Shown in pieces: positions 54,693-64,000 of a stretch of 64,000 nt of DNA (within the stretch, counting starts at the first letter, position 1; each line of letters opens with the position of its first letter). Location: assembly GCA_949825045.1 (NCBI GenBank), contig OX463807.1:14967501-15031500 (forward strand). Direction: 5' to 3'. Both the position numbers and the translations under genes were made by a program. Under the pieces are notes generated by a model that was not told the origin of the DNA, did no database searches, and saw nothing but the letters and a program-made list of their open reading frames with translations. Origin of the DNA: Argyresthia goedartella (taxonomy: Eukaryota > Arthropoda > Insecta > Lepidoptera > Argyresthiidae).

Positions 54693-56862
54693 GTAAATAC
54701 ATCAAAAAAATTACAGTACATATCACAAATGAAAACATCAAACAATAAAATAAAAACTATGTGGAAAATAATTAATGAACGTACCAATAAAAACAAATTA
54801 AAATTAAAAGAAAACATTAAACTAAATATAAACGCCTTTGAACAATCAGACCCCAATATTATCTCGAAACATTTCAATAACCATTTCGCTTCGATAGGTC
54901 AAATTAAACATGCAAACGCCAAGGGACGACCAGTAATACTTCCTACTACAAACACAATGTACCTTCACTTCGTTACATATCGTGAGGTATCTAAAATCAT
55001 TAGAAATCTCAAAAACAAGAAAAGCTGTGGTTTCGATGACTTCCCCCCAATTCTATTTAAGCATTGCGCTTACCTACTTACTATACCCCTTTGCCTGTTA
55101 ATCAACCAATCCTTCGAACAAGGCGTATTCCCATCACTTTTGAAGAAAACAGTTATCACACCAGTTCATAAGAGAAAATCTAAAACCAACACTGACAACT
55201 ATCGGCCCATTGCAGTTCTTCCTACATCAGCCAAAATATTTGAAAAAGCTATCCACGATCGAATCTATTCCTTCTGTGAAAAATTCAACGTATTTCATCA
55301 CTCCCAAAATGGTTTTCGGAAAAATCATTCAACTACTCTCGCCGTCTTTAAATTCACACAGGAAATTCTTAATATACTCAAAAATAAACATCACGCTGTT
55401 GGTATACTGATCGACATGACGAAAGCTTATGATAAAGTTCAGTTTAATATACTGTTGAATAAGTTAAACGGTGTGGGCATTAGAGGCAAAGCACACGACT
55501 GGCTTACTTCATATTTACACAGTAGAGAACAATACGTCCAAATAGAATATTATAATCAGACTACAAGAGAAATCGTATACCATAAATCTGACTGCATAAC
55601 TACTCATGCCTCAATACCTCAAGGTAGCGTAATCGAATGCCTACTTTTTCTTATTTATATCAACGATCTCCCAAAAATTCTAAATGACCCTTGCATCCTA
55701 TTTGCTGATGACATATCCCTAGTTTCCTCCCACAAAAATAACGATAATATAAACGAAAAACTCACAAAATGCCTTGACACCATTACTGACTGGATGACTG
55801 ACCACAACCTCGAAATAAATCCCCAGAAAACTAAATTAATAACGTTTTATCCACATCAAAAACCGCCCCTCGATATCAACTTTAGCTATAATAATATTCC
55901 ACTAGAAATAATAAAAGAGGCAAGTTTATTAGGAATTATCATAGACTCTCACTTAAATTGGAAGTCGCATGTACAGAAACTCAAAGGTAAAATATCTAAA
56001 TTGTCATATGCTTTAAGGGAAGTAAAAAATCAACTAACACCGCCACTGCTCTTTCAGCATACTACGCACACGCACATTCCTTACTTAATTATGGCATCAT
56101 ACTGTGGGGAAACAGCACCGACGCTCCACAATTATTAAGACTACAGAAAAAGCTGCTGAGAATTATAGCAAACATAGAACCAACACACACATGTAAACCA
56201 CATTTCAAAACATATAGCATCCTCACCCTCCCCTCTATTTACTTATTCGAAATAATAAAGCTAGTCAGAAAATACCCAGAAACATACAAGACCAGAGACA
56301 CACTGAATAACTTATACTCCTTCAGACACAAACACAAAATTCTCCTCCCAAAAATTAATATGTCATTGCAATCCACTAACACATATATTATGTCCATAAC
56401 CATCTATAACAAACTTCCAGATAGTTACAAAAATATTTCTAACGAAATAGGATTCCTAAAGAAAGTAAAAAATCATCTCCTCCAAAAAGCGTACTACAGC
56501 ATTGAAGAATATTTAAATGAAACACACTTTCTATAATCACACACAAACACTCACACACATGCACTTACACACCCTCAAACACACTCATAACACATACACA
56601 GGTACACATACACAAATGCATGTAAATCTTATAATTATAATACTTTAATGTTACGCTAATACTGTAGATAATAGTAGGTAATGATCTCATTGTTATAAAG
56701 TTAACCATTTTATGATATTTTATTATTGTGCAAGTTAGATGATATTGCAGATATTGCAGTGCCCTCACTGGGTTCATTGTCGGTTCTTCAAATTCTATAT
56801 ATATATATCACCATATACCACCACAATGTCGCAATAAACGTTTTGAGTTTGAGTTTGAGTTT
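54693..56862 (+). mobile_element. 5'-truncated LINE in BEL B gag
   Basis: Inserted with a 6-bp target duplication GAAACA (54687-54692 and 56863-56868); when the insert is left out the gag frame continues without a shift. It encodes an RT (see next entry) and ends with TAAACGTTTTGAG and four TTTGAG units (56842-56862) instead of poly(A). AT-rich composition, unlike the GC-rich Jockey. Confidence 0.9.
54736..56536 (+). pseudogene. LINE reverse transcriptase (CR1/Jockey group) in BEL gag
   Basis: Open from 54693 into RT without a start of its own. Motifs: IIRNLKNKKSCGFDDFPPIL, NYRPIAVLPTSAKIFEKAI, HSQNGFRKNHSTTLAVF, AVGILIDMTKAYDKVQFNIL (D), ASIPQGSVIECLLFLIYIND (the usual LGP is replaced by IEC) and ILFADDISLVS (catalytic FADD). 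The frame shifts near 56060 and continues NYGIILWGNSTDAPQLLRLQ to YLNETHFL, TAA (56534-56536). The 5' endonuclease is absent, so this is a dead-on-arrival copy. Its C-terminal end resembles that of the family at 6326 and 33290. Confidence 0.9.
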
Positions 56863-57783
56863 GAAACACTACGCCGGTCAAAACAACGCATCGGGTCCAT
56901 GCGCATGTAGAAGCTGTCAAGGACGAAAGTTCGGTGGATGTGTTGTGCAATAAGGACCATCAGTTGGACAAATGTGATAAGTTTAAAGACCTAAGTGAGC
57001 GTTGGGCTATTATCAAAGACAAAAAAATGTGTTTTAGATGTTTAGTTAAGTCTCATTCTCGTAAGTTTTGTCATGCGCGGCGGTGCACTAAGTGTAAGTG
57101 GCCACACCATGTATTGCTGCACGCTGATCAAGCTGAGGTGTCATCACCATTGTCGCCGCAAACCACCACGGACACAGGTTTAGTGACAATGTGAAACATT
57201 GGGGAGTGTCGGGCTAGAGCGTTGCTCAAAGTTATTCCGGTCTGTTTAGTATCGGGTAACGCGGAAGAGCAGCGCACGTACGCGCTACTCGACGACGGGG
57301 CGTCGGTGTCAATTATGGACGATAGATTCGCGAGTGATATTGACGGACCCACAGTACCCCTTAGGTTGGTGACAGCGCGTAGACAACTTGTAACGGACGA
57401 GCGATCGCGTAAAGTGAAAGTGACAATAAAGGGTTCGAACGGTGTGTGTCACGATGTAATAGTGCGGACATTAAGTGATGTTAACTTGCCTTCTCAGACA
57501 TTGCCTAAACAAGTGCTTAATGAAAATGCGCACTTACGGGACCTGGGTCGCAGTCCAATGGAGGGAGCGAAGCCTATGCTGCTGTTGGGCCAGGACAACT
57601 GGGAGCTGATAGTCGCCGAGGAGATCTCTCGAGGTAAATCTGGTCGTCCAGTCGCTTCACTCACTAAGTTAGGATGGGTCGTGCATGGACCCCTAGCTAC
57701 GAAACACGCTCCAAATATGACACGCCACGCAAATTGCATGATAGTTTCACAGCCTGATCTTCACGCTTTAGTGAAGGAATAGT
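56863..57783 (+). pseudogene. BEL B gag C-terminus (zinc knuckles) and protease
   Basis: After the LINE: VLCNKDHQLDKCDKFKDLSE, then CFRCLVKSHSRKFC and CTKCKWPHHVLLH zinc knuckles. A TGA at 57192 (VTM, stop, NIGEC) separates this from the protease frame, which reads YALLDDGASVSIMD (DUF1758-like, catalytic D) and RKVKVTIKGSNGVC, then LVLLGQDNW-type conserved block (MLLLGQDNWELIVAEEISRG). It ends at TAG (57781-57783) within KE, stop, FQLEAIG. No ATG of its own. Confidence 0.9.
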
Positions 57784-60236
57784 TCCAACTAGAAGCCATA
57801 GGTATTAGTCAAGTCTCACGTAGGAATAGCGAATCCGAACGGGCGATGAGCATACTCGAGTCCACCAGGCACGCCGTACACGGGGGATGGGAAGTAGGCC
57901 TGCTTTGGAAACGTGACAACGTGGAACTACCCGATAATTATAAGTACGCATTGAAGCGTTTACACGGTGTAGAGCGTCGGTTAGACAAAGATCCGTCGTA
58001 CGCCAATACCTATTGCAGCCAAATGGACAGGCTTATCCGTGAAAACTACGCGCGAAAAGTAGATAAGGGTTTTGAAGCCAGTCCTGTTTGGTATTTGCCT
58101 CACTTCGGTGTGACAAACCCAAACAAACCTGGAAATTACGACTGGTCTTTTACGCTGCTGCTTCCTACGAAAATTCATCGCTTAACGACAATCTTTTAAG
58201 CGGGCCTGACTTATTGAATTCTTTGTTAGGCGTGCTCATTAACTTTAGAGTTGGGCCGGTAGCATTCACAGCGGATATAGCCGATATGTTTCTCAGAATT
58301 AGGGTCAGGAAGGAGGACCAAGGTGCACAATTGTTTTTATGGCGTGGTCTGAATAGAACAAAAGACCCTGATATTTACGCCATGAACTCATTAGTATTTG
58401 GTGCTACATCCTCGCCTACTTCCGCAATCTTTATTTTGAATAAAAATGCAAACCAATTTAGTGACTCTTGCCCAGCCGCGGTGAACGCTATTCGGTCCAA
58501 ACATTATATGGATGAGTAGCTAGACAGTGTAGAGACTGTAGAAGAGGCGCAACAGCTTATTACTGATGTCGGGCTCATTCATGGCGCCGGAGGTTTCGAC
58601 ATCAGGGGGTGGGTGACGAATTCACCCGAGTTGAGGGCCATGTTGCCAGCTGTTGAGCCAAACAAAGTCACGCTAGATAGGTTGCCTAACGGAGATGAGC
58701 GATCATTAGGCATGATATGGTGCCCGGAAAGTGACAACTTTAAATTCGACTTATCATTCAAAAAGTTGCCAGCACCTATAGTGGAAAGTAAAGTCAGGCC
58801 CAGTAAGAGGGAATTCCTTCGATTTATAATGAGTATTTTTGATCCGCTTGGTCTCATTTATCCCTGTGTGATTCAGTCCCGTATCATAATGCAACGCATA
58901 TGGGGTTCCGGGGTAGCATGGGACGAAAAAATACTGGAGGGCGAGGCTGACATGTGGTTTGGTTGGCTGCGTAACTTAAAATTGCTATCAAATTTAGTCA
59001 TACCCAGGTGGTATGACATCGAACCAAATGACAACGTCGAGCTCCACATATTTGGAGATGCCAGCGACAAGGCATACGCGGCTGTCGCGTATTTAGTTGG
59101 GCAGAACAGCCAAGGCGAACGCGTTTGCAGTATGGTACTGGGAAAGGCATGCGTGACGCCGTTAAAAGTAGTTTCTATCCCGCGGTTAGAGCTGCAGGCT
59201 GCGGTACTGTCATGTAGATTGGCGCAGACGGTGAAAAAGGAAATTCACATCTCCATAGCACGTGAATATCTATGGATTGACTCGAAAACCGTTTTGAATT
59301 GGATAAACTCCGATGCGAGAGATTACCAAAAGTTTGTGTCTCATCGCCTAGCTGAAATAGATAGCCTGTCACGACGAAGCCACTGGCGCTGGGTTTCTTC
59401 GAAAGATAATCCCGCCGACGAGGTGACCAAAATGACCTGGCCTAATGACAAAGGCATGTGGCTCTCCGGCCCGCCATTCCTCTGTAATCCACAGGTACCA
59501 TGGCCGGAACGCGAGGGTGAAGAGGAAAGCGCCCCGGATCCAGAGCTCTTAGAGAGGGCGCTAACGACGGTAGAAGCAGAGCTGCCGTTGGTCGACACTA
59601 CGCGCTTCTCAACGTGGACACGGGCTCTGCGCGCTGTTGCGCGCGCACTGGCGTTCATTGGTGCATGCAGACGGAAGCAGACGGGGGCGCTGACGGTGGA
59701 GAACCTACAGCAGGCTGAGTTGTGCTTGTTGAAACAGGCCCAAGCGCAGTCCTTCGGTGAAGAAATGGGTACGCTGAATGCCGGTCGCGCGCTACCGCGG
59801 TCTAGCCGCCTTCTAAGTCTTGACCCTATCTTATTTGAAGATGGGCTACTTCGTGTCAGAGGGCTGTTGGGGGCCGCAGAAGAGTTGTCCTTTGACGAGA
59901 GACACCCAGTGCTACTGGATGGCAGCAGTCACGTTGCTCGACTACTGGTACAGCACTACCATGCGCGTGCGCTGCACGCCAATCACGAAACGGTGGTCAA
60001 CTTGCTGCGAGAGAGATATTGGATAACGCGGCTGCGATCGACGGTTAAAGCTGTCGTTGCGCGCTGCCAATACTGCAGCGTGCAAAAGATATGCCCGACC
60101 TGTCCGAAGATGGGAAATTTGCCGTCTGTTCGGCTCACTAGCACACGTCGTGCGTTCGTAAACTGCGGAGTCGATTATTTCGGCCCTATGGAAGTGAGCA
60201 TCGAGAGGCGTCGAGAAAAGCGGTGTGGTGTATTGT
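57784..60236 (+). pseudogene. BEL B RT, RNase H and integrase N-terminus
   Basis: RT starts MSILESTRHAVHGGWEVGLL, has a frameshift near 58130 (PNKPG then KLRLVFYAAASY), PVAFTADIADMFLRIRV (first D), and KHYMDE then TAG at 58517, LDSV: the catalytic YxDD has become YMDE and the next codon is a stop, so it is doubly inactive. The following frame (58520-60236) carries RT end, RNase H (LHIFGDASDKAYAAVAYL and WIDSKTVLNWINSD), and the integrase zinc site (HALHANHETVVNLLRERYW, CQYCSVQKICPTC) and first core acid (CGVDYFGPM). A gypsy insertion interrupts it at 60236. Confidence 0.92.
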
Positions 60237-60361
60237 TGTAGTATATGCATACCGGCGCGGGCGCGGTGTCGCTCCCCGCGCCCCCTCATTTGGGTCAACC
60301 AGTAATAAACGGACCGTCAACCGAACCGCCGTGTTTCCTTTATATATCTACGTACACCTCA
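60237..60361 (+). repeat. 5' LTR of the small gypsy element
   Basis: TGTAGTATATGCATACC to GTACACCTCA; contains AATAAA at 60304-60309 (CAGTAATAAACGG). Confidence 0.97.
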
Positions 60362-60362
60362 C

Positions 60363-60380
60363 TGGCGACGAGGATGGGAT
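60363..60380 (+). promoter_or_regulatory. Primer-binding site of the small gypsy element
   Basis: TGGCGACGAGGATGGGAT starts one base after the LTR. Its GATGG may be the microhomology used in the gag-RT deletion (GATGGGATAGATGGG). Confidence 0.75.
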
Positions 60381-62796
60381 AGATGGGGTGAGCTGTTGGT
60401 TCGACGACATCTGTGTTACAGGGCCGAACAAAGCATCACACATAAGTAGGTTACGAGAGGTACTAAATAGACTAGATAAGGCCGGTCTACGCTTACAAAG
60501 GGAAAAGAGTGAGTTTTTTAAAAATAGTGTCACGTATTTAGGTTATACGATAAGCAAAGAAGGGCTTCACACCTCCGCGCAAAAGGTGAAAGCAATAATT
60601 AATGCCCCAGAGCCTACAAATGTAACTGAGGTAAAACGTTTTTTAGGTGTCATTAATTATTACAGAAATTTCATTCCGAACGCGTCTAGTTTGTTAAGTC
60701 CGCTGCATGAGTTGTTGCGCACGGGAGCAAAGTGGGAGTGGGGCGAGCGGCAACGCCGCGCTGTACGACAGGTGCAGCGCGAGCTGGCCTCGGAGCGCGC
60801 GCTCGCGCACTTCGACCCTGACGCGCAGCTGGTGCTAACAGCTGATGCTGGACCCGCTGGTCTAGGTGCCGTGTTATCGACTCGCGATGCTACAGGACAG
60901 GAACGACCGCTGGCGTTCGCTTCTAGGTCACTAACTATTAGTGAGCGTAACTATAGCCAAATAGAAAAGGAAGCGACATCGCTTATCTTCGCGGTTAAAA
61001 AGTTCCACCAGTACTTGTATGGCCGTAGTGAACCGTTCATTCTCAAAACTGACCACCGGCCGCTTGTAGCGATTTTTAATAATAAGAATGGTATTTCAAT
61101 AACGACCGCCTTGAGACTGCAAAGATACGCCATTATTTTGTCTGCATACAATTATGTTGTACAGTATATATCAAGTGATAATAACGTGGTGGCTGATTAT
61201 TTCTCCCGTGCTCCTTTAGCAGAAACTACCTGCGACAGTGAGAAGCAGTTCGATACTTTTAATTCCCTACATTTTCTTAACGCAATATCACCGGCGGTAA
61301 TTTGCGACGAAATAATCCAAGCCACAGGAAAAGATGCTGTATTAAAAACAGTCATTAGGTATATGCAAAACGGCTGGCCGCGTAAGATTAGTTGCGACCA
61401 AATTCGACCTTATTTTCAATGCAAAACGGACCTGCAGTTGGAAGGTGGAATCGTATTGCGCGGACATAGGGTCGTCATTCCAATGACGCTGAGGGAACGC
61501 ATGTTGAACGAACTCCATAGTACGCATCTAGGTAGTGTTAAGATGAAAGCGAATGCTAGAAGTCGAATGTGGTGGCCGGGCATCGACGCAGACATCGAGC
61601 GCTGCAGTGGCGCGTGCGCCACCTGCATCTCATTACGCGCCAAGCCGCCGCGCGAGGCTCCCGTCAGCTGGCCGCGGCCGCCGGGAGCTTGGAATCGCGT
61701 ACATTTTGATTACATGACAGTGGGGCAACGGGTATATCTGGTCGTGGTCGATGCGTATAGCAAGTGGTTGGACTGCTTACATATGAATAATGGTACTGCT
61801 ACGCACGCACTTATCTCGAAGTTGACACACTTATTTTCCTATTTCGGCATTCCGAACGTTCTAGTTTCAGACAATGACGTCAAAATTAATTGCGCCGAGT
61901 TTAGACTTTTTTGTTCCAGCAATGGAATTAAATACATGAACTCCCCTGTGTACCACCCAAACAGTAATGGTCTGGCCGAAAATACAGTAAAAAATTGTAA
62001 GCGCATGATTAAATGTATTTTAAATGAAAAAATGTGTCAAAAGAAAATTCATGACGCCTTGTATGAGTATCTGTTTATTTACAGGAATACCGTGCACTGT
62101 ACTACTGGAGCTACCCCTGCCAAATTAATGTTTGGTAGAAACTTAAGGTCACGTCTTGATTTAATATTACCATCTGCTAATAACACCGCTCACTTGCAAT
62201 CACCAGCGCCGGAACATCGCCGGTATTTCAACCTTGGGGACAAAGTTTGGGTTCGGTGGTACAGTGCACGAAAAGAAAGTTGGCAATTGGGTGTTCTAAA
62301 AGAAAAAGTTGGCAACAAGATGTTTAAGATATTTATGTATAATTATAATTCTTATTGTGTACGCCATATGGACCAATTGTTAAAGTTTAAAGGTCCTACT
62401 GATTGCATACCTGCTGTCGGTGACTTAGAGGACTTAGATACATCTGCACAGTCGACTACATTTCCCACCTCGCCGGGGTCTGAACCCGTGGATAATTGTA
62501 CACCTGAAGTTACTTTGGAAAATAAAGATAATGATGAGTCAGTCTCAGATGTGATAAGGGAGACACGCGCGGAGGAGGAAATGTGGGCAGATTGCGTAGG
62601 CGAGGACGGTTCCCCGCCGCCGCCGGCTTCCCCGTCGGTCTCCCCCCCAGGCTCAGCGCCGGGGACGCCGGTGCGGTTGCCGGGCGCGGTCGATGTCACT
62701 GCTCAAGAAACCACTGAGCCGACCGCGACCGCCCTCCCAGAACCGTCGGCAAGACATCTCTTGCGTCCAAGGAAAAACGTTAATTATAAGTTTTAA
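60381..62796 (+). pseudogene. Gypsy pol: partial RT, RNase H, integrase (gag and RT front deleted)
   Basis: Open frame of more than 800 codons. It enters at GVSCWFDDICVTGPN, the catalytic FDD of RT, then RVT thumb (FFKNSVTYLGYTISKEGLHT), RNase H (LVLTADAGPAGLGAVLSTRD, FILKTDHRPLVAIFN), the integrase zinc site (HSTHLGSVKMKA, CSGACATCI), the core VHFDYMTVGQRVYLVVVDAY, LVSDNDVKINCAEFRLFC and HPNSNGLAENTVKNCKRMIK (D, D, E all present), and a C-terminal tail ending RPRKNVNYKF, TAA. The frame is open through the LTR, but no ATG precedes the RT, so the first possible start is after RNase H. Relative of the mag lineage by layout; that is inference. Confidence 0.93.
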
Positions 62797-62864
62797 GATT
62801 AAGAAAAATAGTATCAAATTAATTTAATGTTATGTATTTCTTTGTCATTAGGTTTCAAGATTAG

Positions 62865-62875
62865 TTTCGGAGGAA
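62865..62875 (+). promoter_or_regulatory. Polypurine tract of the small gypsy element
   Basis: CGGAGGAA immediately before the 3' LTR. Confidence 0.6.
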
Positions 62876-63000
62876 TGTAGTATATGCATACCGGCGCGGG
62901 CGCGGTGTCGCTCCCCGCGCCCCCTCATTTGGGTCAACCAGTAATAAACGGACCGTCAACCGAACCGCCGTGTTTCCTTTATATATCTACGTACACCTCA
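62876..63000 (+). repeat. 3' LTR of the small gypsy element
   Basis: Identical to 60237-60361; followed by target duplication ATTGT. Confidence 0.97.
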
Positions 63001-63823
63001 ATTGTTCACCTGCCTAGCTACTCGCGCCGTACATTTGGAGTTGGCTGCATCATTGAGTGCCGATTCCGCTATCCTGCCCTTGCGGCGCTTGATAGCGCGC
63101 CGTGGGCAACCTGCAATGATCCTGAGCGACTGCGGTACGAACTTTGTCGGTGCCGCCTGCGAGCTGCGCGCCGCGCTAAAGAAGATGGAACATGAGCGTG
63201 TGCGTGACGAAGCTATCGCCAAAGGGATTGAGTGGCGTTTCAACCCTCCGGCCGCCCCACATATGGGTGGCTGCTGGGAATGCCTGGTGCGCTCCGTGAA
63301 GAATGCGCTGCGGGTGACTCTGAAGGAACGAGCCCCGCGCGAGGAGGTGCTGCACACTCTTCTACTGGAAGCCGAGCTGGTTATTAACAGCCGGTCCTTT
63401 TCCTACACCACAACAGACCACGAGGAGCCTGTGGTGCTCACACCGAACCACCTACTGCTGGGTACGGCCACCGGCGACACACGCCCGGCCCTGTGTAACC
63501 CCGGAGACGTCGATTCGCGGCGCCTATGGAAGAAAGCAAACGCACTGGCAGACATGTTCTGGCGCCACTGGCGTCGCGAGTACCTGCCGATGCTTCAGTG
63601 TCGTCATAAGTGGGAGAATGCGTCTCCATCAGTGAAAGTGGGTGATGTTGTGTTATTTGTGGACGGCAATCAGCCGCGAAATATGTGGCCCCGTGGCATA
63701 ATAGACAAAGTGTTTCCGGGTAGTGATGGACAAGTGAGAGTGGTAGATGTAAGGACATGTAAAGGGATGCTGCGTCGACCAGTTGTCAAACTAGCTGTGT
63801 TACCTACCGACGGTCATGTGTAG
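63001..63823 (+). pseudogene. BEL B integrase, C-terminal part
   Basis: Continues the integrase after the gypsy insertion: FTCLATRAVHLELAASLSAD, MILSDCGTNFVGAACELRAA (second catalytic D) and PHMGGCWECLVRSVKNALRV (catalytic E), then LVINSRSFSYTTTDHEEPVV and the tail PSVKVGDVVLFVDGNQPRNM to LPTDGHV, TAG (63821-63823). This segment is unbroken, so the damage in BEL B is concentrated in gag, protease and RT. Confidence 0.93.
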
Positions 63824-63844
63824 CTATCGGTGGAACCCTCTTGC

Positions 63845-63856
63845 TAGGGGGTGGAA
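63845..63856 (+). promoter_or_regulatory. Polypurine tract of BEL B
   Basis: TAGGGGGTGGAA directly before the right LTR. Confidence 0.7.
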
Positions 63857-64000
63857 TGTTAAGGAACACAGTCATTACGAGTTAGGTAGTGAAACATCTG
63901 GTCGCCGATTACACTTTCTGGAATTCTCCACCGGCAGTTTAAGTTTGTATAGTTTTATTATCCTTTAGCTCGTAGTCATTATATTTGTTAGCATTAAGAT
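63857..64000 (+). repeat. Right LTR of BEL B, partial
   Basis: TGTTAAGGAACACAG onward, matching 45081-45226; cut by the window edge. Confidence 0.92.

Larger units (their letters stand above)
60237..63000 (+). mobile_element. Ty3/gypsy element with identical LTRs, gag and protease deleted
   Basis: Two 125-bp LTRs (60237-60361 and 62876-63000), identical at every base I compared, with TG...CA ends and a 5-bp target duplication ATTGT (60232-60236 and 63001-63005). The primer site follows the first LTR, and the next sequence is already the RT catalytic region, so gag, protease and the front of RT are missing. Inserted in BEL B integrase, whose frame continues across the insertion. Confidence 0.96.
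45081..64000 (+). mobile_element. BEL/Pao retrotransposon B with nested insertions (runs off right edge)
   Basis: The left LTR starts at 45081 (TATTAAGGAACACAG) and the same sequence restarts at 63857 (TGTTAAGGAACACAG), agreeing almost base for base to the window edge. Between them, on the plus strand and in order, lie a primer site, gag, protease, RT, RNase H and integrase of a BEL element, separated by younger insertions at 45432-53194, 54693-56862 and 60237-63000. Removing them gives a continuous domain order. The element itself is dead, with several stops and frameshifts in gag and pol. Confidence 0.93.

Noticed and set aside
60223..60380. Fusion protein reading from BEL through the gypsy LTR into pol
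   Set aside because: The frame is open but has no ATG; it begins with GTG and is an accident of the LTR lacking stops in that frame.

Overview
The window is AT-rich eukaryotic genomic DNA from an insect, most likely a moth or butterfly. The grounds are one spliced host gene (a cytochrome b5-related desaturase-like protein with GT-AG introns) and a dense load of repeats of insect type: Ty1/copia, Ty3/gypsy, BEL/Pao, Jockey, CR1/L2-like and RTE-like LINEs, a DUF4817-type DNA transposase, and a dispersed GGGTTCCGTA-type repeat familiar from Lepidoptera. I see no bacterial operon, CRISPR array, rRNA gene or convincing tRNA gene. The order assignment is inference; the rest is read from the sequence.

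Layout. 1-1808: the 5' half of a copia element (minus strand) running off the left edge, with its 5' LTR. 1809-10190: an old LINE whose 3' UTR is split by a gypsy element (3105-10015) with very long (2.23 kb) LTRs; most of that gypsy interior is lost and it carries a second, 5'-truncated LINE. 10540-11830: repeat fragments and a broken DUF4817/DDE transposase. 11830-25600: mostly non-coding DNA with repeat fragments, a 220-bp MITE, and a 1.75-kb terminal-inverted-repeat element at 23558-25307. 25673-31355: the only host gene I can support, cytochrome b5-related, five exons on the minus strand with repeats in its introns. 31500-35406: intergenic DNA with a GGGTTCCGTA-type repeat, a second copy of the LINE found inside the long-LTR gypsy, and minisatellite sequence. 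35407-42674: a structurally complete BEL/Pao element (minus strand) with 545-bp LTRs and a perfect 5-bp target duplication, but disabled. 42675-45080: unassigned. 45081-64000: a second BEL/Pao element (plus strand) running off the right edge, inflated by four later insertions: a Jockey LINE in its left LTR, an uninterrupted CR1/L2-like LINE inside that Jockey, another LINE in its gag, and a gag-less gypsy with two identical 125-bp LTRs in its integrase.

How it fits together. Apart from the desaturase-like gene this is a graveyard of retroelements in which insertion order can be read from nesting. The CR1/L2-like LINE (47160-51700) and the small gypsy (60237-63000) are the youngest-looking. 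Several perfect short-loop palindromes (10991-11055, 34556-34622, 26005-26041) are not explained by any element and look like local fold-back (template-switch) mutations; for two of them the ancestral arm can be identified.
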